NCBI RefSeq assembly: GCF_016919445.1
Contig: NZ_CP070356.1
Coordinates: 5,087,502 to 5,151,501, forward strand
Direction of reading: 5' to 3'
Source of the DNA: Pseudomonas sp. PDNC002
GTDB taxonomy: Bacteria > Pseudomonadota > Gammaproteobacteria > Pseudomonadales > Pseudomonadaceae
DNA length: 64,000 bases
Position numbers and translations under genes: made by a program. Below the pieces are notes generated by a model that ran no database searches, was not told where the DNA came from, and worked only from the letters and a program-made list of their open reading frames with translations. Positions 48,830 through 57,182 of this stretch are shown here, piece after piece (the first letter of the stretch is position 1; each line of letters begins with the position of its first letter).

Positions 48830-50268
48830 ATGCCGCTCGTACGCCGCTGTTTCTCGCCCTGCTCGCGCTCGGTGCCTGCAGCGTCGGTCCGGACTTCCAG
48901 CGCCCCAACGACGCCGATTCGGTGAACTGGAGCGCCCAGCGCGGCGAAGCCCCGAGCCGCACACTCAACGCACCGCTGGAAGCGCAGTGGTGGACGCTGC
49001 TGGGCGACCCGCAGCTCAACGATCTGCAACGCCGCGTGGCGGATGCCAACCTCGACCTGCGCGAAGCCGATGCGCGCCTGCAGCAGAGCCGGGCGATCCG
49101 CCAGGCACTGGGCGGCGATGCCGTGCCCAATGTCGGCGCGGACCTGGGCTACCAGCGCAAGCGCAACAGCGAAGTCGGCCTGAGCGATCCGTCCGGCAAG
49201 GCGGGCAAGGACAACTTCAACCAGCTCGATGGCGGCTTCGACCTGTCCTGGGAGCTGGACTTCTGGGGCCGTGTGCGCCGCGAGCTGGAGGCCGCCGACG
49301 CCAACGTCCAGGCGACCGAGGAAGGCCGCCGCGACGTGCTGGTCTCGGTCCTCGCCGAAACCGCACGCAACTACCTGCAACTGCGCGCCGAGCAGGACCT
49401 GGAAGCGATCATCCGCGGCAACCTGGACATCGCCCAGCGCAGCCTGGAGCTGACCCGACTGCGCCGCGCCGACGGCGTCGCCACCGAACTGGACGTGGCC
49501 GAAGCGTTGACCCAGGTGGCCAGCATCGAAGCTCGCCTGCCCGACAGCCAGAAGCGCCAGGCGCGACTGATCAACGCCCTAAGCTACCTGCTCGGCGAAG
49601 CGCCCGGCGCTCTGCGAGCTGAACTCGCCCAGGCCAAGCCGGTGCCGCAGCCACCGCGCGGCGTGCCGGTCGGCCTGCCCTCTGAGCTGGCCCAGCGCCG
49701 CCCGGATATCCGCCGCGCCGAAGCCGCGCTGCACGCCGCCACCGCCAGCATTGGCGTGGCCAAGGCGGACTTCTACCCGCGCATCAGCCTCAATGGCAGC
49801 TTCGGCTTCCAGGCATTGCAGTTGTCCAACTTCGGCGACTGGAACAGCCGCACCTTTGGCATAGGCCCAAGCCTGTCGTTGCCGATCTTCGAGGGCGGTC
49901 GGCTGAAGGGCATGCTTGCCCTGCGCGAAGCACAGCAGCAGGAATCGGCCATCGCCTACCGGCGCACCGTGCTCAACGCCTGGCGCGAAGTGGACGATGC
50001 GCTCACCGACTACGCCGCCGACCAGCGCCGCCTGGCCAGCCTGGACAGCGCTGCCGAACATGGCCGCACCGCCCTGGCCAACGCCCGCGAGCAGTACAAG
50101 GCCGGCGCCGTGGACTTCCTCAACGTGCTCAGCGCACAACGTGAGCTGCTGGTCACCGAGGAGCAGCAGGTTCGCGGCCGCGAAGCCGTGGCGACCACGC
50201 TGGTGCTGCTTTACAAGTCTCTGGGCGGTGGCTGGCAGCAGGCCGAGGAAAGCGCCCAATCCCTGTAG
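48826..50268 (+). CDS. NodT/OprM-family outer-membrane efflux lipoprotein
   Basis: TolC-type channel of the tripartite pump. The 480-residue protein starts with a lipoprotein signal (LFLALLALGACSVGPDF; lipid-modified Cys after LGA). It contains two repeats of the outer-membrane factor fold (LNDLQRRVADANLDLREADARLQQSR; RRPDIRRAEAALHAATASIGVAKADFYP). Its stop codon TAG lies inside a GTAGGAGCG sequence that looks like a REP fragment. A bidirectional terminator follows. Confidence 0.94.
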   Translation: MNAARTPLFLALLALGACSVGPDFQRPNDADSVNWSAQRGEAPSRTLNAPLEAQWWTLLGDPQLNDLQRRVADANLDLREADARLQQSRAIRQALGGDAVPNVGADLGYQRKRNSEVGLSDPSGKAGKDNFNQLDGGFDLSWELDFWGRVRRELEAADANVQATEEGRRDVLVSVLAETARNYLQLRAEQDLEAIIRGNLDIAQRSLELTRLRRADGVATELDVAEALTQVASIEARLPDSQKRQARLINALSYLLGEAPGALRAELAQAKPVPQPPRGVPVGLPSELAQRRPDIRRAEAALHAATASIGVAKADFYPRISLNGSFGFQALQLSNFGDWNSRTFGIGPSLSLPIFEGGRLKGMLALREAQQQESAIAYRRTVLNAWREVDDALTDYAADQRRLASLDSAAEHGRTALANAREQYKAGAVDFLNVLSAQRELLVTEEQQVRGREAVATTLVLLYKSLGGGWQQAEESAQSL

Positions 50269-50290
50269 GAGCGCCCCGTGCAGAAACGAA

Positions 50291-50317
50291 AAAGCCCCGC
50301 AGATGCGGGGCTTTTTT
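50291..50317. terminator. Terminator between the efflux operon and gntR
   Basis: AAAGCCCCGC-AGAT-GCGGGGCTTTTTT; A-run on one side and T-run on the other fit convergent use. Confidence 0.92.
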
Positions 50318-50329
50318 CTGGCTCGGCGA

Positions 50330-51106
50330 TCAGGCCGCCGAGTCGGCGTCCGCCTTGCTGCGGCGCGGCTTCTTCTTGCCCGCCAGCAGGTGCGAGAACA
50401 CCGCGTGCAGGTCGCCGGAGGCGCCGTCCACGTCCAGGTTCAGCTTGTCGTCGATGTGCGCCATGTGGTGCATCATCAGGGTCACGGCCTTTTCCTTGTC
50501 GCCCTTCTCGATGGCGTCGAGGATCTCGTTGTGCTCGTCGAACGAGCAGTGCGAGCGGCCGCCGCTTTCGTACTGGGCGATGATCAGCGAGGTCTGCGAC
50601 ACCAGGCTGCGCTGGAACACCACCAGCGGCGCGTTCTTCGCCATTTCGGCGAGCTTGAGGTGGAATTCGCCGGAGAGACGGATGCCGGCGCCACGGTCGC
50701 CACGGGCGAAGCTGGATTGCTCCTGCTTGACCATGTCGCGCAGCTCGGCCAGGGCGTCGCCGCTGGCGTTGTCCACGGCCAGTTCGGTGATCGCACGCTC
50801 GACGGTGCGGCGGGCGAATAGGATCTGCCGGGCTTCGTCGATGCTCGGGCTGGCCACCACGGCGCCACGGTTCGGACGCAGCAGGACGACCTGCTCGTGG
50901 GCCAGGCGCGACAGGGCGCGACGGATGATGGTGCGGCTGACGCCGAAGATTTCGCCGAGGGCTTCTTCGCTCAGCTTGGTGCCAGGCGCCAGGCGCTGCT
51001 CGAGGATGGCGTCGAAGATGTGCGCATAGACGATCTCGTCCTGAGTGCCGCTGCGGGCCTTGCCATTGCGCGGCTGCTTCCTGATCTGTTGCAACTGGTC
51101 GGTCAT
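50330..51106 (-). CDS. GntR-family regulator, probable purine-catabolism regulator
   Basis: The 258-residue protein has a GntR winged helix (LAPGTKLSEEALGEIFGVSRTIIRRALSRLAHEQVVLLRPNRGAVV) and a C-terminal FCD domain (ELRDMVKQEQSSF; SGEFHLKLAEMAKN). A basic tail ends KKKPRRSKADADSAA. It is divergent from the purine permease gene. TTGTATACAA-like sites, of the form bound by FadR-type GntR proteins, occur at its own promoter and before four other purine genes, so it is the best candidate for the local regulator (inference). The inducer might be urate or another purine. Confidence 0.85.
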   Translation of the reverse strand: MTDQLQQIRKQPRNGKARSGTQDEIVYAHIFDAILEQRLAPGTKLSEEALGEIFGVSRTIIRRALSRLAHEQVVLLRPNRGAVVASPSIDEARQILFARRTVERAITELAVDNASGDALAELRDMVKQEQSSFARGDRGAGIRLSGEFHLKLAEMAKNAPLVVFQRSLVSQTSLIIAQYESGGRSHCSFDEHNEILDAIEKGDKEKAVTLMMHHMAHIDDKLNLDVDGASGDLHAVFSHLLAGKKKPRRSKADADSAA

Positions 51107-51196
51107 CGGAGTCGAACCCTGCTCAGCCGGTGCGAACCGGCACGAAATCCGTGGGGGGCTGAAGAGAATCTGGCCGCGGGCCAGGCATGGACGACA

Positions 51197-51206
51197 GTGT
51201 ACACAA
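51197..51206. promoter_or_regulatory. GntR-type site at the gntR promoter
   Basis: GTGTACACAA, a variant of TTGTATACAA, lies 91 bp upstream of the gntR ATG. Confidence 0.5.
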
Positions 51207-51502
51207 AGTGGCCACTATCGTGCAGCCGTCACGAACGACTCCCGATCGTCACCAATGCCGCGCCATGCGCGAGCCGCATCGATATCGCCCTGCGACCATT
51301 CCGCGCCTTTTCTTGTAAAAATCTTTCGTCCAGGCACTAAACATTATTTGAACTTTTTGTACACAACTGCATAATCGCGGCGTGACTTCCTGACCCAAAG
51401 GTCAACATTCACACCCTCACAACTCTTTCCGTTAGCGCAAGGGACGCAGGTGAACCAGCCGACGGCAAGGGACCAACAACAAGAGCGTTGAGGAGTACCG
51501 CT
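51207..51502. other. gntR–permease divergent intergenic region
   Basis: No gene is seen in this stretch. It holds an A/T-rich patch (51310–51360), the operator-like site at 51357–51366 and a GAGGAG ribosome site at 51490–51495 in front of the GTG at 51503. Confidence 0.55.
51357..51366. promoter_or_regulatory. GntR-type site before the purine permease
   Basis: TTGTACACAA differs from the TTGTATACAA consensus at one base and keeps the TTGT...ACAA half-sites. Confidence 0.6.
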
Positions 51503-51551
51503 GTGGAAAGCACCAAACAAGAACAACAAGCCTTTGCATCCAGTCCCCCCC
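51503..51551 (+). other. Frameshifted 5' end of the permease gene at a C7 tract
   Basis: A GTG at 51503 with an ideal GAGGAG site (7-nt spacing) opens MESTKQEQQAFASSPP in a different frame from the permease. The two frames meet at seven C's (51545–51551). Removing one C would fuse them as ...SSPP-ASGLLERLFKL. This is a frameshift mutation, a phase-variable tract or a sequencing error. Confidence 0.7.
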
Positions 51552-52850
51552 GCCTCCGGCCTGCTCGAACGCCTGTTCAAGCTCAGCCAGCACGGCACCA
51601 CCGTGAAGACCGAACTCGCCGCGGGTCTCACGACCTTCATCACCATGGCGTACATCATCTTCGTCAACCCCAACATCATGGCCGACGCCGGCATCGACCA
51701 CGGCGCCGCGTTCGTCGCGACTTGCCTTGCCGCGGCGCTCGGTTGCTTCCTGATGGGCCTGTACGCCAACTGGCCGGTGGGGCTGGCACCGGGCATGGGC
51801 CTCAATGCTTTCTTCACCTACACCGTGGTCAAGACCATGAACTACAGCTGGGAGATCGCGCTGGGCGCGGTGTTCATCTCCGGCATCATGTTCATGATCC
51901 TGACCTTCTCGCGCATCCGTGAATGGCTGCTCAACAGCATTCCGGTCAGCCTGCGCTTCGCCATGGGCGCGGGTGTCGGCCTATTCCTCGGGCTGATCGG
52001 CCTGAAGACCGCCGGCATCGTGGTCGCCAGCCCCGCCACCCTGGTTCACCTGGGTGACCTGACCAGCCCCGGCCCGCTGCTGGCCGCCATCTGCTTCCTG
52101 ATGATCGCGGTGCTGGAATACCGCCGCGTGTTCGGCGGCATCCTGATCAGCATCCTCACCGTCACCGTGGCCGGCATCGCCCTGGGCATCGTCAAGTTCG
52201 GCGGCGTGTTCTCCATGCCGCCGAGCCTGGCGCCGACCTTCCTGGCGATGGATATCGCCGGCGCGTTCAACGTCACCATGATCAGTGTGATCCTGGCCTT
52301 CCTCTTCGTGCACATGTTCGACACCGCCGGCACCCTGATGGGCGTCGCGCAACGTGCGCACCTGGTACGCGAGGACGGTCGCATCGAGAACCTGTCCAAG
52401 GCGATGAAGGCTGACAGCACCTCCAGCGCCTTCGGCGCGGTGCTCGGCGTACCGCCGGTGACCAGCTACGTGGAGAGTGCCGCGGGCGTGGCCGCCGGTG
52501 GCCGCACCGGCCTGACCGCCGTGGTGGTTGGCGTGCTGTTCGTCGCGGCGATGTTCTTCGCCCCGCTGGCCGGCATGATCCCCGCCTACGCCACCGCTGG
52601 CGCGCTGATCTACGTCGCCATGCTGATGATGGGCGGCATGGCCCACATCGACTGGAACGAACACACCGAGACCATTCCGGCGATCGTCACCGTGATCATG
52701 ATGCCGCTGACCTTCTCGGTCGCCGACGGCATCGCACTGGGCTTCGTCACCTACGTGGCCATGAAGGTCTTCACCGGCCGCCACAAGGACGTGACCATCA
52801 GCCTGTACGCGCTGTGTGCGATCTTCGTGGCCAAGTTCATCTTCCTGTAA
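51534..52850 (+). CDS. NCS2 purine permease, AzgA/GhxP-like (5' frameshift)
   Basis: The open frame of 438 residues from a TTG at 51534 encodes a nucleobase:proton symporter of the AzgA-type NCS2 group. Signatures are AGLTTFITMAYIIFVNPNIMADAG, GLAPGMGLNAFFTYTVV, MFDTAGTLMGVAQRA and SAAGVAAGGRTGLTAV. Likely substrates are hypoxanthine, adenine or guanine. All membrane helices are in this frame. The natural start is probably the GTG at 51503, now out of frame by one C. A GntR-type site lies upstream. Confidence 0.88.
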   Translation: MHPVPPASGLLERLFKLSQHGTTVKTELAAGLTTFITMAYIIFVNPNIMADAGIDHGAAFVATCLAAALGCFLMGLYANWPVGLAPGMGLNAFFTYTVVKTMNYSWEIALGAVFISGIMFMILTFSRIREWLLNSIPVSLRFAMGAGVGLFLGLIGLKTAGIVVASPATLVHLGDLTSPGPLLAAICFLMIAVLEYRRVFGGILISILTVTVAGIALGIVKFGGVFSMPPSLAPTFLAMDIAGAFNVTMISVILAFLFVHMFDTAGTLMGVAQRAHLVREDGRIENLSKAMKADSTSSAFGAVLGVPPVTSYVESAAGVAAGGRTGLTAVVVGVLFVAAMFFAPLAGMIPAYATAGALIYVAMLMMGGMAHIDWNEHTETIPAIVTVIMMPLTFSVADGIALGFVTYVAMKVFTGRHKDVTISLYALCAIFVAKFIFL

Positions 52851-52875
52851 GCCAGAAGCGGCATCCGCAATGTGA

Positions 52876-52901
52876 AAGGCCCCGGCGATTGCCGGGGCCT
52901 T
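52876..52901 (+). terminator. Terminator between permease and the REC-kinase gene
   Basis: AAGGCCCCGGC-GATT-GCCGGGGCCTT, a perfect 11-bp stem between convergent genes. Confidence 0.88.
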
Positions 52902-52955
52902 CTCGTTGGCGGCTTACGACGGGGTATGAAGTCGAGGCACCTTCAGCCGCGCCAC

Positions 52956-54752
52956 TCAGGATTCCGCGCCGGTGAAGGTCAGCTTGACGCTCACCTCGGT
53001 CCCGACACCTTGCTTGCTGCGCAGGCTCATCTCGCCATCCATCAGCGCCACCATGCTGCGGCACAGGGCCAGTCCGAGGCTGGTGCCGCCGGCGAGAATC
53101 CGGGCGCCGTCGACACTGCGGGCGAACGGTTCGAACAGCCGCACCTGCTCCTCGTCGGGGATGCCGATTCCGCTGTCGACCACATCGATCTGCACATCCA
53201 CGATGCCCTCGCCCCGGCCTCGGGCCCGCAAGCGCACCAGGACACTGCCGTGGTCGGTGAACTTCACCGCATTGCTCAACAGATTGCCGATCAGTTGCCG
53301 CATGCGCAGGGAGTCCGCCCAGACCTCCGCCTTCAGCGCCAGGTCGAAATCGGTTTCCACTTTCAGCCCCTTGACGTGGGCACGTTCGCGCACCGCCGCG
53401 ACCTGCTGCTCGATCAACTGCCGCAGATCCAGCGCCTCCAGGCGCAACTCCAGGCGCCCGGACTCGGCGCGGCTGAGCAGTTGCAGGTCGTCGAGCATGT
53501 TGAGCAGATTGCTGGCCACCGAATGCGCCACCTGCAGCGGCTCGCGGCGACGCTCGGGATCGGGCTGGTTCAGCGCCAGGTCGATCATCGCACCGATGTT
53601 CTGCAGCGGCCCCTGCAGCTCGGATGCCATGCCGGCGAGAAAGTGGCTCTTGTCGCGGTTCACCGTCTCGATACGCGCATTGGAACTGCGCAGGCTGCGC
53701 AGCAGGTCATCGCGGTCGGTGATGTCGACCGAACCGCAGATGGCACCGATCAGCCGTCCCTGCTCGTCACGATACGGCCGCCCCCAGTGGCGATAGACTT
53801 TGCGCCCCTTCGTCGTCGCAAGCTCGATGTCCTGCGAATACGGGTCACCCTGGCCGATGGACGCCACCATGTTCTGGCGCAGCAATTCCCCCTCCGCCGG
53901 ATCGGCAAACATGTTGAGGTCGACGATGAACCGGCCGATCACGTCTTCCTCGGACAGCTCGAGTATCTTGAGCGCGGCCTGGTTGCAGAACAGGATGCGG
54001 CTGCTCAGGTCGCGAATCGTCATGGGATGCGGCAAGGCGTCGATCATCTTGCGCAACAGGCCGAGCTCGCGGGTCTGTTCCTCGTCGAAGGCAGGCGCGG
54101 CGACCGCCTCCTCTTCCTTGGCGCCGCCTTCGACCAGCCCGTGGCGACGCGCGATATCGATGAGTTCCACTAGCGATTTGGCGCGCAGCTTCTGCATCAG
54201 GCGCACCTTGTAGGTGCTCACCGTCTTGTCGCTGATGGCCAACTGGTCGGCAATCGCAATATTGCTCAGTCCGCGCGCAAGCAGTTGCAGGACGGTCAGC
54301 TCGCGCACCGAAAGCCCCTTCAGCAGCTCTCCATGCCCGGCCTCTTCCGCTGCGCTGACGCTGCCCAGCGCATGGCTGGGGAAGTAGCTGTGTCCCTGGG
54401 AGATGGCGCGAACCGCTTCGCGCACGGCCTGCGGGTTCTCCTGCTTGCTGACGAAACCGGACGCCCCGGCCGTCAGGCACCGGCCGGCGAAATACTCGGA
54501 GTCCTGGGAGGTCAGCACCAGCACTTTCACCGGGGATTCCTGGGCCACCAGCCGCTGCAGCACCTCCAGCCCGCCGAGCCGGGGAATCGACAGTTCGAGG
54601 ATCATCAGGTCCGGCTTGCACACCCGCGCCTGCTGTAGCGCGTCGGGGCCGTTATCGGCCTCGCCGACCACTTCGTGCCGATCCGCCTCCATCATCAGGC
54701 GCAACGCGTGCCGGGTAACGGGTTGCTCGTCGACGATCAGGATTCTGCTCAT
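52956..54752 (-). CDS. REC–LuxR-HTH–PAS–histidine-kinase fusion lacking phosphorylation residues
   Basis: The 598-residue protein is NarL-like at its N-terminus: receiver domain (about 1–118) then a LuxR helix-turn-helix (about 145–205, LSVRELTVLQLLARGLSNIAIADQLAISDKTVSTYK). A PAS domain (about 232–345), a HisKA-like helix pair (about 367–435) and a HATPase domain (485–595) follow. In the receiver the phospho-Asp position is Glu53 (PDLMILELSIP). In HisKA the phospho-His position is Ser377 (FLAGMASELQGPLQ; canonical SHEIRTPL). The ATP-binding boxes are intact: N box QLIGNLLSNAVKFT, G1 DSGIGIP, G2 GGTSLGLAL. It therefore looks like a DNA-binding protein with an ATP/PAS sensing module rather than a phosphorelay. 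Targets are unknown. Confidence 0.88.
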   Translation of the reverse strand: MSRILIVDEQPVTRHALRLMMEADRHEVVGEADNGPDALQQARVCKPDLMILELSIPRLGGLEVLQRLVAQESPVKVLVLTSQDSEYFAGRCLTAGASGFVSKQENPQAVREAVRAISQGHSYFPSHALGSVSAAEEAGHGELLKGLSVRELTVLQLLARGLSNIAIADQLAISDKTVSTYKVRLMQKLRAKSLVELIDIARRHGLVEGGAKEEEAVAAPAFDEEQTRELGLLRKMIDALPHPMTIRDLSSRILFCNQAALKILELSEEDVIGRFIVDLNMFADPAEGELLRQNMVASIGQGDPYSQDIELATTKGRKVYRHWGRPYRDEQGRLIGAICGSVDITDRDDLLRSLRSSNARIETVNRDKSHFLAGMASELQGPLQNIGAMIDLALNQPDPERRREPLQVAHSVASNLLNMLDDLQLLSRAESGRLELRLEALDLRQLIEQQVAAVRERAHVKGLKVETDFDLALKAEVWADSLRMRQLIGNLLSNAVKFTDHGSVLVRLRARGRGEGIVDVQIDVVDSGIGIPDEEQVRLFEPFARSVDGARILAGGTSLGLALCRSMVALMDGEMSLRSKQGVGTEVSVKLTFTGAES

Positions 54753-54825
54753 GCGCTATCTCTGGGCGGATTGTTCCAATAGTTCTAGCCCAGCGCGGCG
54801 CAACGTGCCGCTCGAAGAAATTGCA

Positions 54826-54855
54826 AATAAAAAAAGCCCGCAGTGTGGGCGGGCT
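54826..54855 (-). terminator. Terminator of uraH
   Basis: On the minus strand AGCCCGC-CCACACT-GCGGGCT followed by TTTTTTTATTT. Confidence 0.9.
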
Positions 54856-54900
54856 GAGGAAGACTCCACGAAGAGTCCGGGGGAAACCTACGGGCGGGGA

Positions 54901-55254
54901 CTAGCTGCCGCGGTAGGTCGAATAACTGTAGGGAGAAATCAGCAGCGGCACGTGATAGTGATCGCTTTCCGAGGCGATGCCGAAGCGCAGCACGACCTGG
55001 TCGAGGAAGGCCGGCTGGGGCAGTTCGACACCACGGGCGCGGTAGTAGTCGCCGGCATTGAACAGCAGCTGGTAGACGCCGGCGCGGAAGTCATCGCCCT
55101 GCAGCAGCGGCTCGTCGCAGCGGCCATCGTCATTGGTCACGCGGGTGGCGATCAGCTCCAGCTGCTGGCCTTCGACGCGGTACAGCTCGATCTTGATGCC
55201 ATGGCCGGGGCAGCCGTGGGCGGAATCCAGTACGTGAGTGGTCAAGCGTCCCAT
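54901..55254 (-). CDS. uraH: 5-hydroxyisourate hydrolase
   Basis: UraH (transthyretin-like) hydrolyses 5-hydroxyisourate to OHCU, the step after urate oxidation. The 117-residue protein from the ATG at 55254 (MGRLTTHVLDSAHGCPG) has the N-terminal family motif and HYHVPLLISPYSYSTYRGS, ending in the diagnostic YRGS tetrapeptide. It is divergent from puuE; an exact TTGTATACAA lies upstream. Confidence 0.96.
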   Translation of the reverse strand: MGRLTTHVLDSAHGCPGHGIKIELYRVEGQQLELIATRVTNDDGRCDEPLLQGDDFRAGVYQLLFNAGDYYRARGVELPQPAFLDQVVLRFGIASESDHYHVPLLISPYSYSTYRGS

Positions 55255-55391
55255 GGGCTTATCGGTGTCGTGCGGCGAAGCCAGCGGACACCTTCCTCCT
55301 CTAGCGGTGTTGATTCGAAATCGGCGGGCGTCGCAATGACAGCCGGCAGGTGTGTTTGTGCGAGACCGAATATAACCATCCGCCCCGACAA

Positions 55392-55401
55392 TTGTATACA
55401 A
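55392..55401. promoter_or_regulatory. GntR-type operator, uraH side
   Basis: Exact 10-bp palindrome TTGTATACAA, 138 bp before the uraH ATG. Confidence 0.7.
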
Positions 55402-55453
55402 AAAAGTGATCAACACCTTTAAAAGGCAGCCCGACCGATCCTCTGCACCATCG

Positions 55454-55500
55454 TGCCGCATGCCACTGAATACAGGCTGGAAGTGCACCACCATGCGGCA
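55454..55500. other. Inverted repeat in the uraH–puuE intergenic region
   Basis: TGCCGCATG (55454–55462) and CATGCGGCA (55492–55500) are perfect inverse copies 29 bp apart, between the two TTGTATACAA sites. They may be half-sites for looping or for another regulator. The rest of 55255–55666 has no gene. Confidence 0.45.
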
Positions 55501-55585
55501 TGGCGGGGATGCTGGGACCATCCCGGCGCGCCCATCGGATTGAAACGGGCGTTGCACGGATTGTATTTACAGACCGGCAAACATT

Positions 55586-55595
55586 TTGTATACAA
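55586..55595. promoter_or_regulatory. GntR-type operator, puuE side
   Basis: Exact TTGTATACAA, 71 bp before the puuE start. Confidence 0.72.
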
Positions 55596-55666
55596 TGCAC
55601 ACATCAACGGCAGCGCCCGGTTCACCGACTCAGCGCCGACCGCCAACCACAAGAAGGAACACTGCA

Positions 55667-56602
55667 GTGAGCGCTGACTACCCACGCGACCTGATCGGTT
55701 ACGGCAACAACATTCCCCACCCGCACTGGCCGAACGATGCGCGCATCGCCCTGTCCTTCGTCCTCAACTACGAGGAAGGTGGCGAGCGCAATATCCTCCA
55801 CGGCGACGCCGAATCCGAAGCCTTCCTTTCCGAAATGGTCGCCGCCCAGCCGCTCAAGGGCGAGCGCAACATGTGCATGGAGTCGCTCTACGAGTACGGC
55901 AGCCGTGCCGGCGTATGGCGCCTGCTCAAGCTGTTCAAGAAGCATGACCTGCCGCTGACCGTGTTCGCCGTCGCCATGGCCGCCCAGCGCCACCCCGAGG
56001 CGATCCGCCAGATGGTCGCCGACGGCCACGAGATCTGCAGCCACGGTTACCGCTGGATCGACTACCAGTACATGGACGAGGCGCAGGAACGCGAACACAT
56101 GTTCGAGGCCGTGCGCATCCTCACCGAGCTGACCGGCCAGCGCCCGCAAGGCTGGTACACCGGCCGCCTGGGCCCGAACACCCGCCGCATCGTCCGCGAG
56201 GACGGCAACTTCCTCTACGACTCAGACACCTACGACGACGACCTGCCCTACTGGGACCCGGCGAGCACCGCCGAGAAACCGCACCTGGTGATCCCCTACA
56301 CCCTGGACACCAACGACATGCGCTTCACCCAGGTGCAGGGCTTCAACAAGGGCGACGATTTCTTCGAGTACCTCAAGGACGCCTTCGACGTGCTCTACGC
56401 CGAGGGTGCCGAGGGCGCGCCGAAGATGCTATCCATCGGCATGCACTGCCGCCTGCTGGGCCGTCCGGCGCGTATGGCCTCGCTGGAGCGTTTCATCCAG
56501 TACGTTAAAGGTCACGAGAAGGTGTGGATCGCACGCCGCGTCGACATCGCCAAGCACTGGCACGAGAACCACCCGTTCAAAGCGCAGGAGAACCAGGCAT
56601 GA
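55667..56602 (+). CDS. puuE: Allantoinase PuuE (polysaccharide-deacetylase fold)
   Basis: PuuE hydrolyses allantoin to allantoate without metal, using a NodB-like fold. The GTG at 55667 (AAGGAA ribosome site, VSADYPRDLIGYG) gives 311 residues. Signature parts are RIALSFVLNYEEGGERNILHGD, EICSHGYRWIDYQ and GWYTGRLGPNTRRIV. It overlaps uraD by ATGA. The frame stays open upstream into the operator, which argues against the longer form. Confidence 0.95.
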   Translation: MSADYPRDLIGYGNNIPHPHWPNDARIALSFVLNYEEGGERNILHGDAESEAFLSEMVAAQPLKGERNMCMESLYEYGSRAGVWRLLKLFKKHDLPLTVFAVAMAAQRHPEAIRQMVADGHEICSHGYRWIDYQYMDEAQEREHMFEAVRILTELTGQRPQGWYTGRLGPNTRRIVREDGNFLYDSDTYDDDLPYWDPASTAEKPHLVIPYTLDTNDMRFTQVQGFNKGDDFFEYLKDAFDVLYAEGAEGAPKMLSIGMHCRLLGRPARMASLERFIQYVKGHEKVWIARRVDIAKHWHENHPFKAQENQA

Positions 56603-57114
56603 GCCGCTTCCAGACCCTGACCCCGGCCAGCCTCGACCGCGCGGCATTCGTCGCCGCCTTCGCCGACATCTACGAGCACTCCCCGTGGGTCGCCGAGAAG
56701 GCCTATGACCTGGGCGTCGACGACAGCCTGAACGACATCGAACTGCTGCAGCAGCGCATGGCCGACATCCTCCTGTCCGCCAGCCATGACGCGCAACTGG
56801 CGCTGATCAACGCGCACCCGGACCTCGCCGGCAAGGCCGCCGTGCGCGGCGAGCTGACCGCTTCCAGCACCGCCGAACAGGCCGGCGCCGGCATCCAGGA
56901 CTGCACCGCCGAGGAGTTCGCCCGCTTCACCGAACTCAACGACGCCTACAAGGCCAAGTTCGGCTTCCCCTTCATCAAGGCGGTGAAGGGCAGCAACCGC
57001 CACCAGATCCTGGCCGCGTTTGAAGAGCGCATCCACAACACGCCGGAGCAGGAGTTCCAGACCGCCCTGGCGGAGATCAACAAGATCGCGATGTTCCGCC
57101 TGCAGCAACTCTGA
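56599..57114 (+). CDS. uraD: OHCU decarboxylase
   Basis: UraD converts OHCU to S-allantoin. The 171-residue protein has YEHSPWVAEKAYD, the LINAHPDLAGKAAVRGELTASSTAEQAGAG motif with the catalytic His, and FGFPFIKAVKGSNRHQILAAFEERI, all family hallmarks. Translationally coupled to puuE. In P. aeruginosa an allantoicase gene is expected next; here allA follows directly. Confidence 0.95.
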   Translation: MSRFQTLTPASLDRAAFVAAFADIYEHSPWVAEKAYDLGVDDSLNDIELLQQRMADILLSASHDAQLALINAHPDLAGKAAVRGELTASSTAEQAGAGIQDCTAEEFARFTELNDAYKAKFGFPFIKAVKGSNRHQILAAFEERIHNTPEQEFQTALAEINKIAMFRLQQL

Positions 57115-57182
57115 GCCAGCGGACCTTCACTCCCCTTCCCCATGAAGGGGTCAATGCGAACAACGATATAAGAAGACCAGCC

